From NCBI RefSeq assembly GCF_900113865.1, contig NZ_FOQY01000030.1:29699-93698 (forward strand): a DNA stretch of 64,000 nucleotides, read 5' to 3'. The position numbers and the translations under genes are program-made. The DNA comes from Streptosporangium canum (lineage in GTDB: Bacteria; Actinomycetota; Actinomycetes; Streptosporangiales; Streptosporangiaceae). Every line of letters starts with the position of its first letter. The first letter of the stretch is position 1. A model generated the notes under the pieces. It was not told the origin of the DNA, did not search any database, and was given only the letters and a program-made list of their open reading frames with translations. Below are positions 14,706 to 23,432 of this stretch, one piece after another.

Positions 14706-17219
14706 ATGAAGATCATTCTGAACGGCGCCCCCGTCCTGCTGGACGCCGGCCGGGACGACGCGACCGTGGACGTCCTGCGGGACGGGCTCGGCCTCACCGG
14801 GGCCAAGGCCGCCTGCCGTACCGGGGTCTGCGGCGCGTGCACGGTCATGGTGGACGGCACCCCGCAGGCGAGCTGCCTGCTGCCGGCCGCGGCGCTGGAG
14901 GGGCGGCAGGTCACCACCGCCGAGGGGCTGGACCATCCCGTCCAGCGGGCGTTCGCGGTCCACGACGGCATGCAGTGCGGCTACTGCACGCCGGGATTCG
15001 TGGTGGAGGCCGCCGCGTTCGTGGACCGCTGGCGCGGCGAGCACGGCGACACCGCGCCGCCGCGCGAGCGGATCGCCGCCGCCCTGGCCGGCCACCTGTG
15101 CCGCTGCGGGGCGTACGAGGGCATCTACGCGGCGGTCGCGGCCGCCTGCCGCGGCGAGCACGACGCCGCCACCGGTGCGCCCGCGCGGGTGGAGGCGATG
15201 GACAAGGTCACCGGCCGGGCCCGCTACACCACCGACGTCCGCCTGGACGGCCAGCTCGAAGGCGTGATCATCCGCTCCGCGAGGGCGCACGCCCGGGTCG
15301 TCGAGGTGAAGGTGGACGGCGCGCACACGGTCGACCTGCTCCCGTCCGACCGGGTCGTCCGCTACGCGGGCCAGCCCGTCGCCGCCGTCGCCGCTCCCAC
15401 CCGCCGCGAGGCACTGGCCATCGCGGAAGGCGCGCGGATCGTCTACGACCCGATCCCCGCCGCGCTCGACGACGCGCCCGGCGCCCCGCCCGTCTACGAC
15501 GAGTCGAGCAGGAGGCGCGCCCCCAGCTCCAGCGAGGGGATGAACCTGCCGGGCGGCTGGAACGGCAACGTCAAAGGCCCCTTCACCATGGCGAGCCGGC
15601 GCAGCCGTACCGCGCGGCGCCGGATCGAGGCCGCGCGGCGCCGCGCCGACCCGCTCCTGGTGACCGGGACGTTCACCACCGCGGTGCAGGTCCACACGCC
15701 GCTGGAGCCGCACGCGTGCGTGGCCCGCTGGGACGACCGGGGCGACCTCCACCTGCACCTGTCCACCCAGACGGTGGGCCTGGCCGCCGGGCAGGCCGCC
15801 AAGCGCTGGGACCTCGCCGCGGACCGGGTCCACGTCGTCGCCGACCACGTCGGCGGCGGCTTCGGGGCCAAGGTCGGGATCACCGCGGAGACGGTCGCGG
15901 CGGTCGAGCTGGCCCGGGTCTGCGGCGCGCCGGTGCGCGTGGTGCTGAGCCGCGCCGAGGAGCTCACCGACGCGGGCAACCGGCCCGGGACCCGCACCGA
16001 CATCGCCCTGCTCACCGACGACAGGGGCGATCTCGCGGCCCTCGCCATGGACGTCCGCGGGCGCGGCGGAGTGGCGGTCGGGTCGGCCGTCGCGGTGCTC
16101 GCCCGCCTGATGTACGGCACGGCGCCCCGGCTGCTCCGCGACTCCGACGTCGTCACCAACGAGCCGCCCGGCACGCCGTTCCGCGGCCCCGGAGCGCCGC
16201 CCATGCTCTGGGCGCTGGAGCAGGCCGTCGACGAGGCGGCCCACCGCCTCGGCGAGGACCCCGTCGCGCTGCGCCGCCGCTGGGACGGCAACCGCAAGCG
16301 GCACGCGCTCTACGACTGGGTCGCCGGCCTGCCGGTCTGGCTCGACCGGCCGGGGACCGGCTCGCAGACGGGCAGGTTCCGCCGGGGCGTCGGGGTGGCC
16401 GCCGCCAACTGGGCCTACATGCTCGACCCCGCGACCGAGGTGGAGCTCGAGGTCCGGGGGGACGTGGTCGTCGCCCGCACCACGGTCCAGGACATCGGGA
16501 CCGGCACCCGCACCGTCATCGCCGAGGTCCTGGGCGAGGAACTCGGCCTGCCCCCCGAGCGGATCCGCGTGGAGATCGGCAGGACCGGTACCGTGCACGG
16601 CCCGCCCTCCATCGGCAGCCGCGCCACGACCTCGGTGGCCCCGGCCGCGCGGGACGCCGCGCGGCGCCTGCGGGCCCAGGGCCTCACCGACGGCCGCAGG
16701 GTCGTCGGCAGGCGCCGCGGCGACCGGCGCGGCTACGTCACCCCCGTCGCGGTGGCCGGCATGGCGCTGGGCCGCGGGTTCAGCGGTGCCGTCCACGTCA
16801 CCGAGGTCGAGGTCGACACCCGCCTGGGCGTGATCAGGCCGCTGCGGGTGTGGGCCGGGATCGCGGTCGGCCACATCTACAGCGAGCGGCTGGCGCGCGG
16901 CCAGTGCGAGGGCGGCATCGTCCAGGGCATCGGCTACGCGCTGCACGAGGAGCGCCACGTCGACCCGGTGACGGGGGCCGTGCTGACCACGAACCTGGAG
17001 GACTACCGGATCCCCGGGATCGGGGACAGCCCCGAGATGGTCGTCCACTTCCACCGGGACGGGTGGGACCACGTCAACGGCGGCGGCGTCGGGGTGGGCG
17101 AGGTCTCCACGATCGGCGTGGCCGCCTCGGTGGGCAACGCCGTCCACAACGCCACCGGCTGGCGCCCCCGTGATCTGCCCATCCGGCCTGACCGGCTTCT
17201 TGAGGGGATCGGCGGGTGA
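14706..17219 (+). CDS. molybdenum hydroxylase, [2Fe-2S] and molybdopterin subunits fused
   Basis: An 837-residue xanthine-dehydrogenase-family protein. Residues 1-150 hold both [2Fe-2S] sites: Cys37, Cys42, Cys45 and Cys57 (plant-type), then Cys91, Cys94, Cys132 and Cys134. From about 160 the molybdopterin-cytosine-dinucleotide domain follows (GGGFGAK, PFRGPGAPP, QDIGTGT). It ends with GVGE, whose Glu799 is the expected catalytic base. Usually these are separate polypeptides or all three subunits are joined; here FeS and Mo are joined and FAD is separate. A basic Arg-rich insert near residues 295-315 replaces the usual acidic spacer. It should oxidise a heteroaromatic or aldehyde substrate. 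The next gene supplies FAD; no XdhC-type maturation gene is visible. Confidence 0.88.
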   Translation: MKIILNGAPVLLDAGRDDATVDVLRDGLGLTGAKAACRTGVCGACTVMVDGTPQASCLLPAAALEGRQVTTAEGLDHPVQRAFAVHDGMQCGYCTPGFVVEAAAFVDRWRGEHGDTAPPRERIAAALAGHLCRCGAYEGIYAAVAAACRGEHDAATGAPARVEAMDKVTGRARYTTDVRLDGQLEGVIIRSARAHARVVEVKVDGAHTVDLLPSDRVVRYAGQPVAAVAAPTRREALAIAEGARIVYDPIPAALDDAPGAPPVYDESSRRRAPSSSEGMNLPGGWNGNVKGPFTMASRRSRTARRRIEAARRRADPLLVTGTFTTAVQVHTPLEPHACVARWDDRGDLHLHLSTQTVGLAAGQAAKRWDLAADRVHVVADHVGGGFGAKVGITAETVAAVELARVCGAPVRVVLSRAEELTDAGNRPGTRTDIALLTDDRGDLAALAMDVRGRGGVAVGSAVAVLARLMYGTAPRLLRDSDVVTNEPPGTPFRGPGAPPMLWALEQAVDEAAHRLGEDPVALRRRWDGNRKRHALYDWVAGLPVWLDRPGTGSQTGRFRRGVGVAAANWAYMLDPATEVELEVRGDVVVARTTVQDIGTGTRTVIAEVLGEELGLPPERIRVEIGRTGTVHGPPSIGSRATTSVAPAARDAARRLRAQGLTDGRRVVGRRRGDRRGYVTPVAVAGMALGRGFSGAVHVTEVEVDTRLGVIRPLRVWAGIAVGHIYSERLARGQCEGGIVQGIGYALHEERHVDPVTGAVLTTNLEDYRIPGIGDSPEMVVHFHRDGWDHVNGGGVGVGEVSTIGVAASVGNAVHNATGWRPRDLPIRPDRLLEGIGG

Positions 17220-17276
17220 CCGCTCTCAGCGGCCCCGGCCGGCGCCCCCGTGATCTGCCCATCCGGCCTGACCGGC
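17161..17276. repeat. 36-bp perfect direct repeat across the hydroxylase gene junction
   Basis: Bases 17161-17196 (the end of the FeS-Mo gene) recur exactly at 17241-17276, 80 bp later, in the leader of the FAD-subunit gene. Weaker similarity continues a further 10-15 bases. This is a recent local duplication of the gene's 3' end, and it places the purine-rich stretch GAAGGGAA just before the downstream TTG start. Confidence 0.85.
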
Positions 17277-17295
17277 CTCTCGAAGGGAACAGACG

Positions 17296-18222
17296 TTGAC
17301 CGTCCTCACCGACCTCGGCCAGGCAGCCCGGCACGCGGGCGAGTTCCGCGCGGGCGGCACCGATCTCATGGCCCGCCGTCCGGCCGGGCCGTACGTGGAC
17401 CTGCACGGCCTTCCCGGACTGTCCGGCCTCACCTGGCGGCCGGACGGCTCCCTCCGGATCGGCGCGCTGACCACGGTCGCGGAGCTGGCCGGCGACGTAC
17501 GGCTCCGCGCCGCCCATCCCGGCCTGGCGCTGACGGCGCAGGCCCTCGCCACCCCCCAGATCCGGGCGGTGGCCACCGTCGGCGGCAACCTGCTCCAGCG
17601 CAACCGCTGCTGGTACTACCGCAACCCGGCCTTCTCCTGCCACCAGAACGGCGGCGACTCCTGCCCGGCCCGCGCGGGGCTCACCCTCTACTCCGCGGTG
17701 ATCGAGACCGGCCCGTGCGTGGCCCCGCATCCCTCGTCGCTGGCGATGGCGCTGCTCGCGTGCGAGGCCTCCGTCGAGGTGCACGGCAGGGGCCCGTCAC
17801 CGGTCGGCGACCTGTACGGCGACGGCTCCGACCCCGCCCGCGACCACCTGCTCGGCCCGGGCGAGATCCTCGTCGGGATCGACCTGCCGCCGCCCGTGCC
17901 GGGGGAGCGGGCCGCCTACCACCGTGCGATCGGCAGGTCCGAGGCCGAATGGCCGCTGGTGGAGGCGGTCGCGCGGCTGATCCCGGACGGCGACGGGATC
18001 GCCCTCGCCGCGGTGGCCGTGGGAGGCGTCGCCCGCACCCCGCTGCGCCTGCCGGAGGTCGAGGAGGCGCTGCTCGCCGGTGAGCCCCTCGATCGCGCCG
18101 CCGCGCGGGCCGCCGCCCGGTGCACCCCGACGGCCCAGAACGGCTACAAGGTCGCGCTGCTCACCGGGACGGTCCTGGAGGTGCTGGAACGCGCCGCCGG
18201 GGCCGCCGAGGGCGGGTCCTGA
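17296..18222 (+). CDS. FAD-binding subunit of molybdenum hydroxylase (CoxM/XdhB type)
   Basis: A 308-residue flavoprotein of the molybdopterin-dehydrogenase FAD family. The first FAD loop is FRAGGTDLMARR (about residues 17-28) and the second is ATVGGNLLQRNRCWYYR (about 94-110), with a Cys-containing segment NGGDSCPA after it. The C-terminal CO-dehydrogenase-flavoprotein domain is present. It passes electrons from the FeS centres to NAD or another acceptor. The start is TTG at 17296, after GAAGGGAACAGACG; no better start fits. Co-transcription with the upstream fusion gene is expected (76-base gap made by a duplicated segment). Confidence 0.88.
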   Translation: MTVLTDLGQAARHAGEFRAGGTDLMARRPAGPYVDLHGLPGLSGLTWRPDGSLRIGALTTVAELAGDVRLRAAHPGLALTAQALATPQIRAVATVGGNLLQRNRCWYYRNPAFSCHQNGGDSCPARAGLTLYSAVIETGPCVAPHPSSLAMALLACEASVEVHGRGPSPVGDLYGDGSDPARDHLLGPGEILVGIDLPPPVPGERAAYHRAIGRSEAEWPLVEAVARLIPDGDGIALAAVAVGGVARTPLRLPEVEEALLAGEPLDRAAARAAARCTPTAQNGYKVALLTGTVLEVLERAAGAAEGGS

Positions 18223-18241
18223 GCCCGGCCGGTGGTCCCGG

Positions 18242-19495
18242 TCAGAAGTACTTCGAGGTCAGGTCGGTCGTCGGCCAGGTGGTGACCTTGTTGAGCTCGG
18301 CGTTCATGCGCGGGCTGAGCACGTCGAAGTCGAGCGTGCCCTCCTCCTCCCGCCGGTTGAACAGGGCCGCGTAGGTGAAGCCGTTCTGCAGCCGGGCGAG
18401 GTAGGTGTAGGTGCCCGGCAGCGATCCGTCGTGCCAGGTGTTGAGGTTGCCCGGCACCTGGCGCACCCACCAGCCGCCCCCGTACCAGGAGCCGTTCTCG
18501 TTGACGCCGATCTCCGGTTTGGCGAACATCCTCCCGATCGACGTGGCGTTGAGCACCGGCCCGGCGGCGTCGAAGACCCGCGAGAACCGCACCAGGTCGA
18601 CCGCCGAGGCCAGCCAGCCGCCGCCGGCTCCCCGGTTGGCCATGCTGAAGCCGCCGTACGGAGTCGGCACCACCGTGCCCGACTCGTCCGTCACGGTCTT
18701 GCTGGTGTACTGCGAGGAGTAGACGACCTCGGTCGGCGCGGCCTCCGACCTGAGAACGCGGCCCAGCCGCATCCGGGTGATGCCGACCGGGGCGAGAAGC
18801 TTCTGCTTGACGTAGGACTCGTAGCTCGTGCCGGAGACCTTCTCGACGATCCGGCCGAGCAGCATGTAGCCGTAGTTGCTGTAGGCCATCCGCGATCCCG
18901 GGGCGAAGTCGAGAGGCCGGGCGCCGGCATAGCGGATGATGTCCTCCTGGCTGATCGGCAGCGGCGCGTCCAGCGTGGCGGAGATCTGGTGGTCCAGATA
19001 CAGGTAGTCCTTCGACACGTTCCGGTCCCAGCCGCCCAGGTGCTGCATCAGCCGGAGCACGGTGACCTGCGCGAGGCGGGGGTCGGCCTCGGCCGAGAGC
19101 CCGAGCAGCGTGGTGACCGGCGCTGCCAGGCTGAGCTTGCCGTCCTGGACCAGCCGCATGATCGCGGTGGCGGTGATGTGCTTGCTCAGGCTCGCGATGC
19201 GGAACAGCGAGGTGGGGGTCACCGAGGGGAGGGCCTGCGACCCGTCCGAGTACCGGTAACCGCGGGCCAGGAGGATCTTGCCCTTCTTGGCGATCGCGAG
19301 CTGCGCGCAGGAGATGTTGCGCTCCGTGACGAAGGTCTTCATGACCTTGTCGAACCCGGCCAGCGCCGCCGGGGCGATCCCCGAGACGGTCACGACCGGT
19401 ACGGGCGCGGCCTGGGCGGGGCGGGCACCCAGCGCGACGGCGGGCACGAAGCCCGCGCCCGCCTTGAACAGGTTCCGGCGGCTGAGCGTTGTCAC
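18242..19495 (-). CDS. Tat-exported serine hydrolase of the beta-lactamase class C / PBP-like family
   Basis: A 417-residue protein. The GTG start follows GGGGGA. The N-terminus is a twin-arginine signal (SRRNLFK at 5-11, then a hydrophobic stretch and AQA). The catalytic tetrad Ser102-x-x-Lys105 sits in IASLSKH, the Tyr motif is YSNYGYML, and the KTG-equivalent is HDGSLPG. These are the esterase/D-aminopeptidase-like members of pfam Beta-lactamase (PF00144). They are not necessarily antibiotic-degrading; esterase, peptidase or transesterase activity is more usual. It ends 19 bases from the convergent FAD gene and has its own promoter. Confidence 0.85.
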   Translation of the reverse strand: MTTLSRRNLFKAGAGFVPAVALGARPAQAAPVPVVTVSGIAPAALAGFDKVMKTFVTERNISCAQLAIAKKGKILLARGYRYSDGSQALPSVTPTSLFRIASLSKHITATAIMRLVQDGKLSLAAPVTTLLGLSAEADPRLAQVTVLRLMQHLGGWDRNVSKDYLYLDHQISATLDAPLPISQEDIIRYAGARPLDFAPGSRMAYSNYGYMLLGRIVEKVSGTSYESYVKQKLLAPVGITRMRLGRVLRSEAAPTEVVYSSQYTSKTVTDESGTVVPTPYGGFSMANRGAGGGWLASAVDLVRFSRVFDAAGPVLNATSIGRMFAKPEIGVNENGSWYGGGWWVRQVPGNLNTWHDGSLPGTYTYLARLQNGFTYAALFNRREEEGTLDFDVLSPRMNAELNKVTTWPTTDLTSKYF

Positions 19496-19577
19496 TTGTG
19501 TCCCCCAAGGCGCAGACGTATCAGGAAGGTCAGCATTTTACGGATTTTCCGGCATACCGGAACCCGGGTGGCGATCC

Positions 19578-20252
19578 CTAGCGAGGCCGGCGCGACGCCA
19601 CCGAGACCAGACCGGTCTCATAGGCGAGGATGACGAGCTGGGCGCGGTCGCGGGCGCCGAGCTTGCTGAGCAGCCGGCCGACGTGCGTCTTCACGGTCGC
19701 GAGGCTGAGTCGCAGATGGTCGGCGATCTCGGTGTTGGACAGCCCCCTGGCGATGAGCGCGAGCACGTCGCGCTCCCGGCCGGTGACGCCGCCGAGATCT
19801 CCGGCGAGTGGCTGCGACGGTTCCGGGCGCCGGGCGAACTCGGCGATGAGGCGGCGCGTCACCGTCGGGGCGAGCAGTCCCTCACCGGCGGCGACGACGC
19901 GGATCGCCGCCAGCAGTTCCCCCGGCGGCGTGTCCTTGAGCAGGAAGCCGCTGGCACCCGCCCGCAGCGCCGCGTAGACGTATTCGTCCAGGTCGAACGT
20001 GGTGAGCATGAGGACACGCACGCCCGCGGTGTCGGCCGAGCCGCAGATGCGCCGGGTCGCCTCGATGCCGTCCATCTCCGGCATGCGCACATCCATGAGC
20101 ACCACGTCCGGCCGCTCGCCGCGGGCCAGGCCGACGGCCTCGGCCCCGGTCCCGGCCTCGCCGACCGCCGTCAGGTCGGGCGCGGTGTCCACCAGGAGGC
20201 GGAAGCTGCCGCGCAGCAGGGCCTGGTCGTCGGCGACCAGCACGCGGATCAC
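19578..20252 (-). CDS. NarL/LuxR-type response regulator
   Basis: A 224-residue regulator from the GTG at 20252 (GGGAGG 5 bases upstream); the ATG at 20303 would add 17 unlikely residues. The receiver domain shows VLVADDQALLR (acidic pair), VVLMDVRMPEMDG with the phosphorylated Asp, and LLKDTPPGELLAAI. The C-terminal LuxR HTH is GVTGRERDVLALIARGLSNTEIADHLRLSLATVKTH. Its kinase is encoded immediately upstream on the same strand. The divergent ABC exporter operon is the likely target, a common arrangement in actinomycetes. Confidence 0.92.
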   Translation of the reverse strand: MIRVLVADDQALLRGSFRLLVDTAPDLTAVGEAGTGAEAVGLARGERPDVVLMDVRMPEMDGIEATRRICGSADTAGVRVLMLTTFDLDEYVYAALRAGASGFLLKDTPPGELLAAIRVVAAGEGLLAPTVTRRLIAEFARRPEPSQPLAGDLGGVTGRERDVLALIARGLSNTEIADHLRLSLATVKTHVGRLLSKLGARDRAQLVILAYETGLVSVASRRPR

Positions 20253-20324
20253 GCCGTCCTCCCGCGGGGCCGATGGTCGCACCGTCTCACGCCGTCCCTC
20301 CATGTGCTCGCCGGGCCCGCCCGT

Positions 20325-21581
20325 TCACGCGGCCCTCCCGCCGGGCCCACCGTACGGCGTGCTCCCGCCGTAGGGCAGCCGTGCCGACACCCCGAAGCCG
20401 CCCTCCGGCCGTCGCCCGGCCGCGAAGGACCCCCCGTACATGAGGACCCTCTCCCGTATCCCGGCCAGCCCGTGGCCCGGCTGCCCCGGCAGGACCCGGT
20501 GGCCCGGACCGTCGTCGGTCACCTCGATCCGCACCTCCCGCCCGTCCGCCTCGACCAGCACCCGGCAGCGCGCCGGCGCGGCGTGCCTGACCACGTTGGT
20601 CAGGGCCTCCTGCACGATCCGGTAGACCGACAGCCCGACGCCCTCCGGCAGCGCGGCCGCGGTGACGTCCAGCTCGACGCGGACGCCGGCCAGCGCCGCC
20701 CGGTCGGCCAGTCCGGGCAGGCCGGCGAGATCGGGAGCGGGGGAGAGGCCGGAGACCGTGTCCGGCTCCGTACCGGAGCGCATCACGCCCAGCAGGTGGC
20801 GCATCTCGGTGAGCGCTCCCCGGCTGGTGGCCTCGATGACGCGCAACGCGTCCCTGGCCTCCTCCGGCCGGGCCTGCGCGACGTGGTTGGCGATTCCCGC
20901 CTTGACCGCGATGAGGCTCATGCTGTGCGCGACGACGTCGTGCATCTCGCGCGCGATGCGCAGGCGCTCCTCGGTGACCGCCCGGTCGGCGAGCTGCTCG
21001 GCCGAACGCGCCGCGTACGCGCGCCGCTCGCGCACGGCGCGGCCGACCGTCCAGGTGCCGCCGAGGAGCGCCACGCACGGCAGGAGGACGCCGAGGAGAC
21101 GCAGCCACCAGCCGGGATCGGGGCTGCCCGCCACCGACAGCAGCACCACGGCGGCCGCGCTGCCCACGCCGATCGGGACCGTCGGCTCCCACCGGGGCCT
21201 GGGCCGGGTGAGCGCGACGAGGTAGAGCGCGAAGGCCGCCGCGGTGAACCCGTCGTGCACCAGGCCGAGGAACATCGACGCCAGGGACGCCCCGAAGGCG
21301 AGGACGAACATGGGCAGCGGCCACAGCCGCCGCAGGGCGAGCGCCGACCCGGTCACGGCCACCAGCAGGGACTGTGCCCACAGCGGCACCTCCGTGACGG
21401 GACGCGCGGCCGCGAACGTCAGGAGCACGATCGCGTACGCCGCCCCGGCCAGAGCGTCGAGCGCGATGAGCTGACCGCGGCTCCACCGCCGGAGGAACAG
21501 CGAGCCGTCCACGTTGAGGTCGTCCACGCTGAGACGGTATCCGCCCGGGCTCCGGTCCGGCCTCCCCCCAGGGGACGTCAT
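20325..21581 (-). CDS. sensor histidine kinase (HisKA_3 / DesK-NarX type)
   Basis: A membrane kinase with about five or six hydrophobic segments in the first half. The HisKA_3 dimerisation box is RIAREMHDVVAHSMSLIAVKAG (phospho-acceptor His in MHD), followed by an HATPase domain with EALTNVVRHA and GHGLAGIRERV. It has no large extracellular domain, so it probably senses a membrane or envelope signal. The start is unclear: I take ATG at 21581, since the longer frame to 21722 would overlap the divergent ABC gene; GTG at 21527 is also possible. It pairs with the LuxR-type regulator downstream. Confidence 0.88.
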   Translation of the reverse strand: MTSPGGRPDRSPGGYRLSVDDLNVDGSLFLRRWSRGQLIALDALAGAAYAIVLLTFAAARPVTEVPLWAQSLLVAVTGSALALRRLWPLPMFVLAFGASLASMFLGLVHDGFTAAAFALYLVALTRPRPRWEPTVPIGVGSAAAVVLLSVAGSPDPGWWLRLLGVLLPCVALLGGTWTVGRAVRERRAYAARSAEQLADRAVTEERLRIAREMHDVVAHSMSLIAVKAGIANHVAQARPEEARDALRVIEATSRGALTEMRHLLGVMRSGTEPDTVSGLSPAPDLAGLPGLADRAALAGVRVELDVTAAALPEGVGLSVYRIVQEALTNVVRHAAPARCRVLVEADGREVRIEVTDDGPGHRVLPGQPGHGLAGIRERVLMYGGSFAAGRRPEGGFGVSARLPYGGSTPYGGPGGRAA

Positions 21582-21696
21582 CCTCAGGTCTGACTTCTCC
21601 CCATGGGACGGCCCCGCCGTCGGCCTCCGGTCCGACGGAGAAGTCCCGGCCGTGGTCCGACGCGCCGCCGGCCCGCCGTACGGAACCCTCGACGGC

Positions 21697-22638
21697 ATGA
21701 TCGAAGTCAAGGAGCTGACCAAACGCTACGGCGCGGCCGTCGCGGTGGACGGGCTGTCGTTCCAGGTGACGCCGGGACTGGTGACCGGTTTCCTGGGGCC
21801 GAACGGCGCGGGGAAGTCCACCACAATGCGCGTCCTGCTCGGCCTGGACGCCCCCTCCTCGGGCGAGGGACTCGTCAACGGCCGCCGCTACGCCACGATC
21901 CGGCATCCGATGCACGAGGTCGGCGCACTGCTCGACGCCAACGCCGTGCACGGCGGCCGCAGCGCCTTCGACCATCTGCGCTGCCTGGCACGGAGCAACC
22001 GCATCGGCGCGCGGCGGGTGGCGGAGGTGCTGGAGCAGGTGGGCCTGGCCGGGGTCGCCCGCAAGCGGGCCGGCGGATTCTCCCTCGGCATGCGGCAGCG
22101 GCTGGGGATCGCCGCGGCGCTGCTGGGCGATCCGGGCGTGCTGATGTTCGACGAGCCGGTCAACGGCCTGGACCCGGAGGGCGTGCGGTGGATCCGCCAC
22201 CTGATGCGCTCGCTGGCCGCGGAGGGACGCACGGTCCTGCTCTCCAGCCATCTGATGAGCGAGATGGCGCTCACCGCCGACCGTCTCGTCGTCGTCGGGC
22301 GCGGCCGGCTGATCACCGAGACCTCGGTCCAGGACCTGGCCGACCGCTTCGAGCGGGGTGTGCTGGTCCGCTCCCCGCGCGCGGCGGAGCTGACCGCCGT
22401 ACTCGAGGCCGCCGGGGCGACGGTCCTGGCGGAACCGGACGGCGGGCTGGCCGTGAAGGGACTGGAGGTGGCGGAGATCGGCGACCTGGCCGCCGGGCAC
22501 GGGCTCGCGGTGCACGAGGTGACGCCGCGCAGCGCCTCCCTGGAAGAGGCGTACATGGAGCTCACCGGCGACAGCGTCGAGTATCGGGCGGCCGGGGGCT
22601 CCGGTGCCGGCGGCGACCGGCAGGGGACCGGGCGATGA
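21697..22638 (+). CDS. ABC-2 type exporter ATP-binding protein
   Basis: A 313-residue single-NBD ATPase beginning MIEVKELTKRYG. Walker A is GPNGAGKSTT, the signature is FSLGMRQRLGIA, Walker B is VLMFDEPVNGLDPEG, and the H-loop is SSHLMSEM. The C-terminal extension is typical of the drug/lantibiotic-immunity DrrA/BcrA class. Its stop overlaps the first permease start (ATGA). The complex exports a hydrophobic compound or membrane-active peptide and is divergent from the two-component system, which probably controls it. Confidence 0.92.
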   Translation: MIEVKELTKRYGAAVAVDGLSFQVTPGLVTGFLGPNGAGKSTTMRVLLGLDAPSSGEGLVNGRRYATIRHPMHEVGALLDANAVHGGRSAFDHLRCLARSNRIGARRVAEVLEQVGLAGVARKRAGGFSLGMRQRLGIAAALLGDPGVLMFDEPVNGLDPEGVRWIRHLMRSLAAEGRTVLLSSHLMSEMALTADRLVVVGRGRLITETSVQDLADRFERGVLVRSPRAAELTAVLEAAGATVLAEPDGGLAVKGLEVAEIGDLAAGHGLAVHEVTPRSASLEEAYMELTGDSVEYRAAGGSGAGGDRQGTGR

Positions 22639-23432
22639 CCGACGTGCTGGCCTCGGAATGGCTGAAACTCCGCTCCGCCCGCTCCACCTGGTACATCCTC
22701 GGCGTCGTCGTGGCCTTCGTCCTGCTCATGGCCGGGTTCGCCTTCTACGTGGTGAGCCTGTGGGAGGGCATGCCGCCCGAGCGACGGGCCGGGCTGCGGG
22801 CCGCGCAGCCGGAGCAGGTCGTCCTGCTGCCCCTGCAGATCTGCGCGGCGGTGCTCGGCGTCCTCACGATCACCTCGGAGTACGCCACCGGCATGATCCG
22901 TTCCAGCTTCGTGGCGGTGCCGCGGCGCGGCGCGGTGCTGGCGGCGAAGGCCGCGGTCGTCGCCGCCGCCACTCTCGTCGTCGGGCAGGCGAGCGTGTTC
23001 GTGACGTTCTTCGCCAGTCGGGCGATCGCCGGGGACCGCCCCATCCGGGACTTCGCGCCGACGCTGATCGGAGAGCTCCCCAAAATGCTGGCCACGGGGC
23101 TGTCGCCGATGGTGCTGGCCCTGGTCGGGCTCGGCCTGGGCGCCGTCCTGCGCTCCACGGCGGGGACCGTCGCCTCCGTCGTGGCACTGCTGTATGTGGT
23201 CCCGAGGTTCGCGGTCGCGCTGCCCGACCCGTGGAACGCCCGGGTCGGATCGGTCCTGCCGGAGGACCTGACCCGGCAGCTCGCGGGCGAGGCCCCGATG
23301 GCGGTCGACCTGGGGAGTTCGGACAGCGCCATCGGCCTGTCCCCGCCGATGGCGCTGGCGGTCATGGCCCTGTACGTCGTCGTCGCGCTCGGTGCGGCGG
23401 CCGCCGTACTCGGCAGGAGGGACGTCCGATGA
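22635..23432 (+). CDS. ABC-2 type membrane permease, first copy
   Basis: A 265-residue protein with about six membrane segments, starting MTDVLASEWLKLRSARST, the conserved amphipathic entry of ABC-2 permeases. ITSEYATGMIRSSFVAVPRR after the second helix is the usual cytoplasmic loop. The ATG overlaps the ATPase stop by 4 bases, indicating translational coupling. It is a close paralogue of the next gene; the two probably form a heterodimeric channel. Confidence 0.9.
   Translation: MTDVLASEWLKLRSARSTWYILGVVVAFVLLMAGFAFYVVSLWEGMPPERRAGLRAAQPEQVVLLPLQICAAVLGVLTITSEYATGMIRSSFVAVPRRGAVLAAKAAVVAAATLVVGQASVFVTFFASRAIAGDRPIRDFAPTLIGELPKMLATGLSPMVLALVGLGLGAVLRSTAGTVASVVALLYVVPRFAVALPDPWNARVGSVLPEDLTRQLAGEAPMAVDLGSSDSAIGLSPPMALAVMALYVVVALGAAAAVLGRRDVR

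Noticed and set aside
14538..17147. 869-codon minus-strand frame opposite the molybdenum hydroxylase gene
   Set aside because: Low-complexity translation with no family features; the opposite strand encodes a clear enzyme with cofactor motifs.
18242..19495. Reading the PF00144 protein as an antibiotic-resistance beta-lactamase
   Set aside because: The family is mostly esterases and peptidases; sequence alone does not show beta-lactam hydrolysis.
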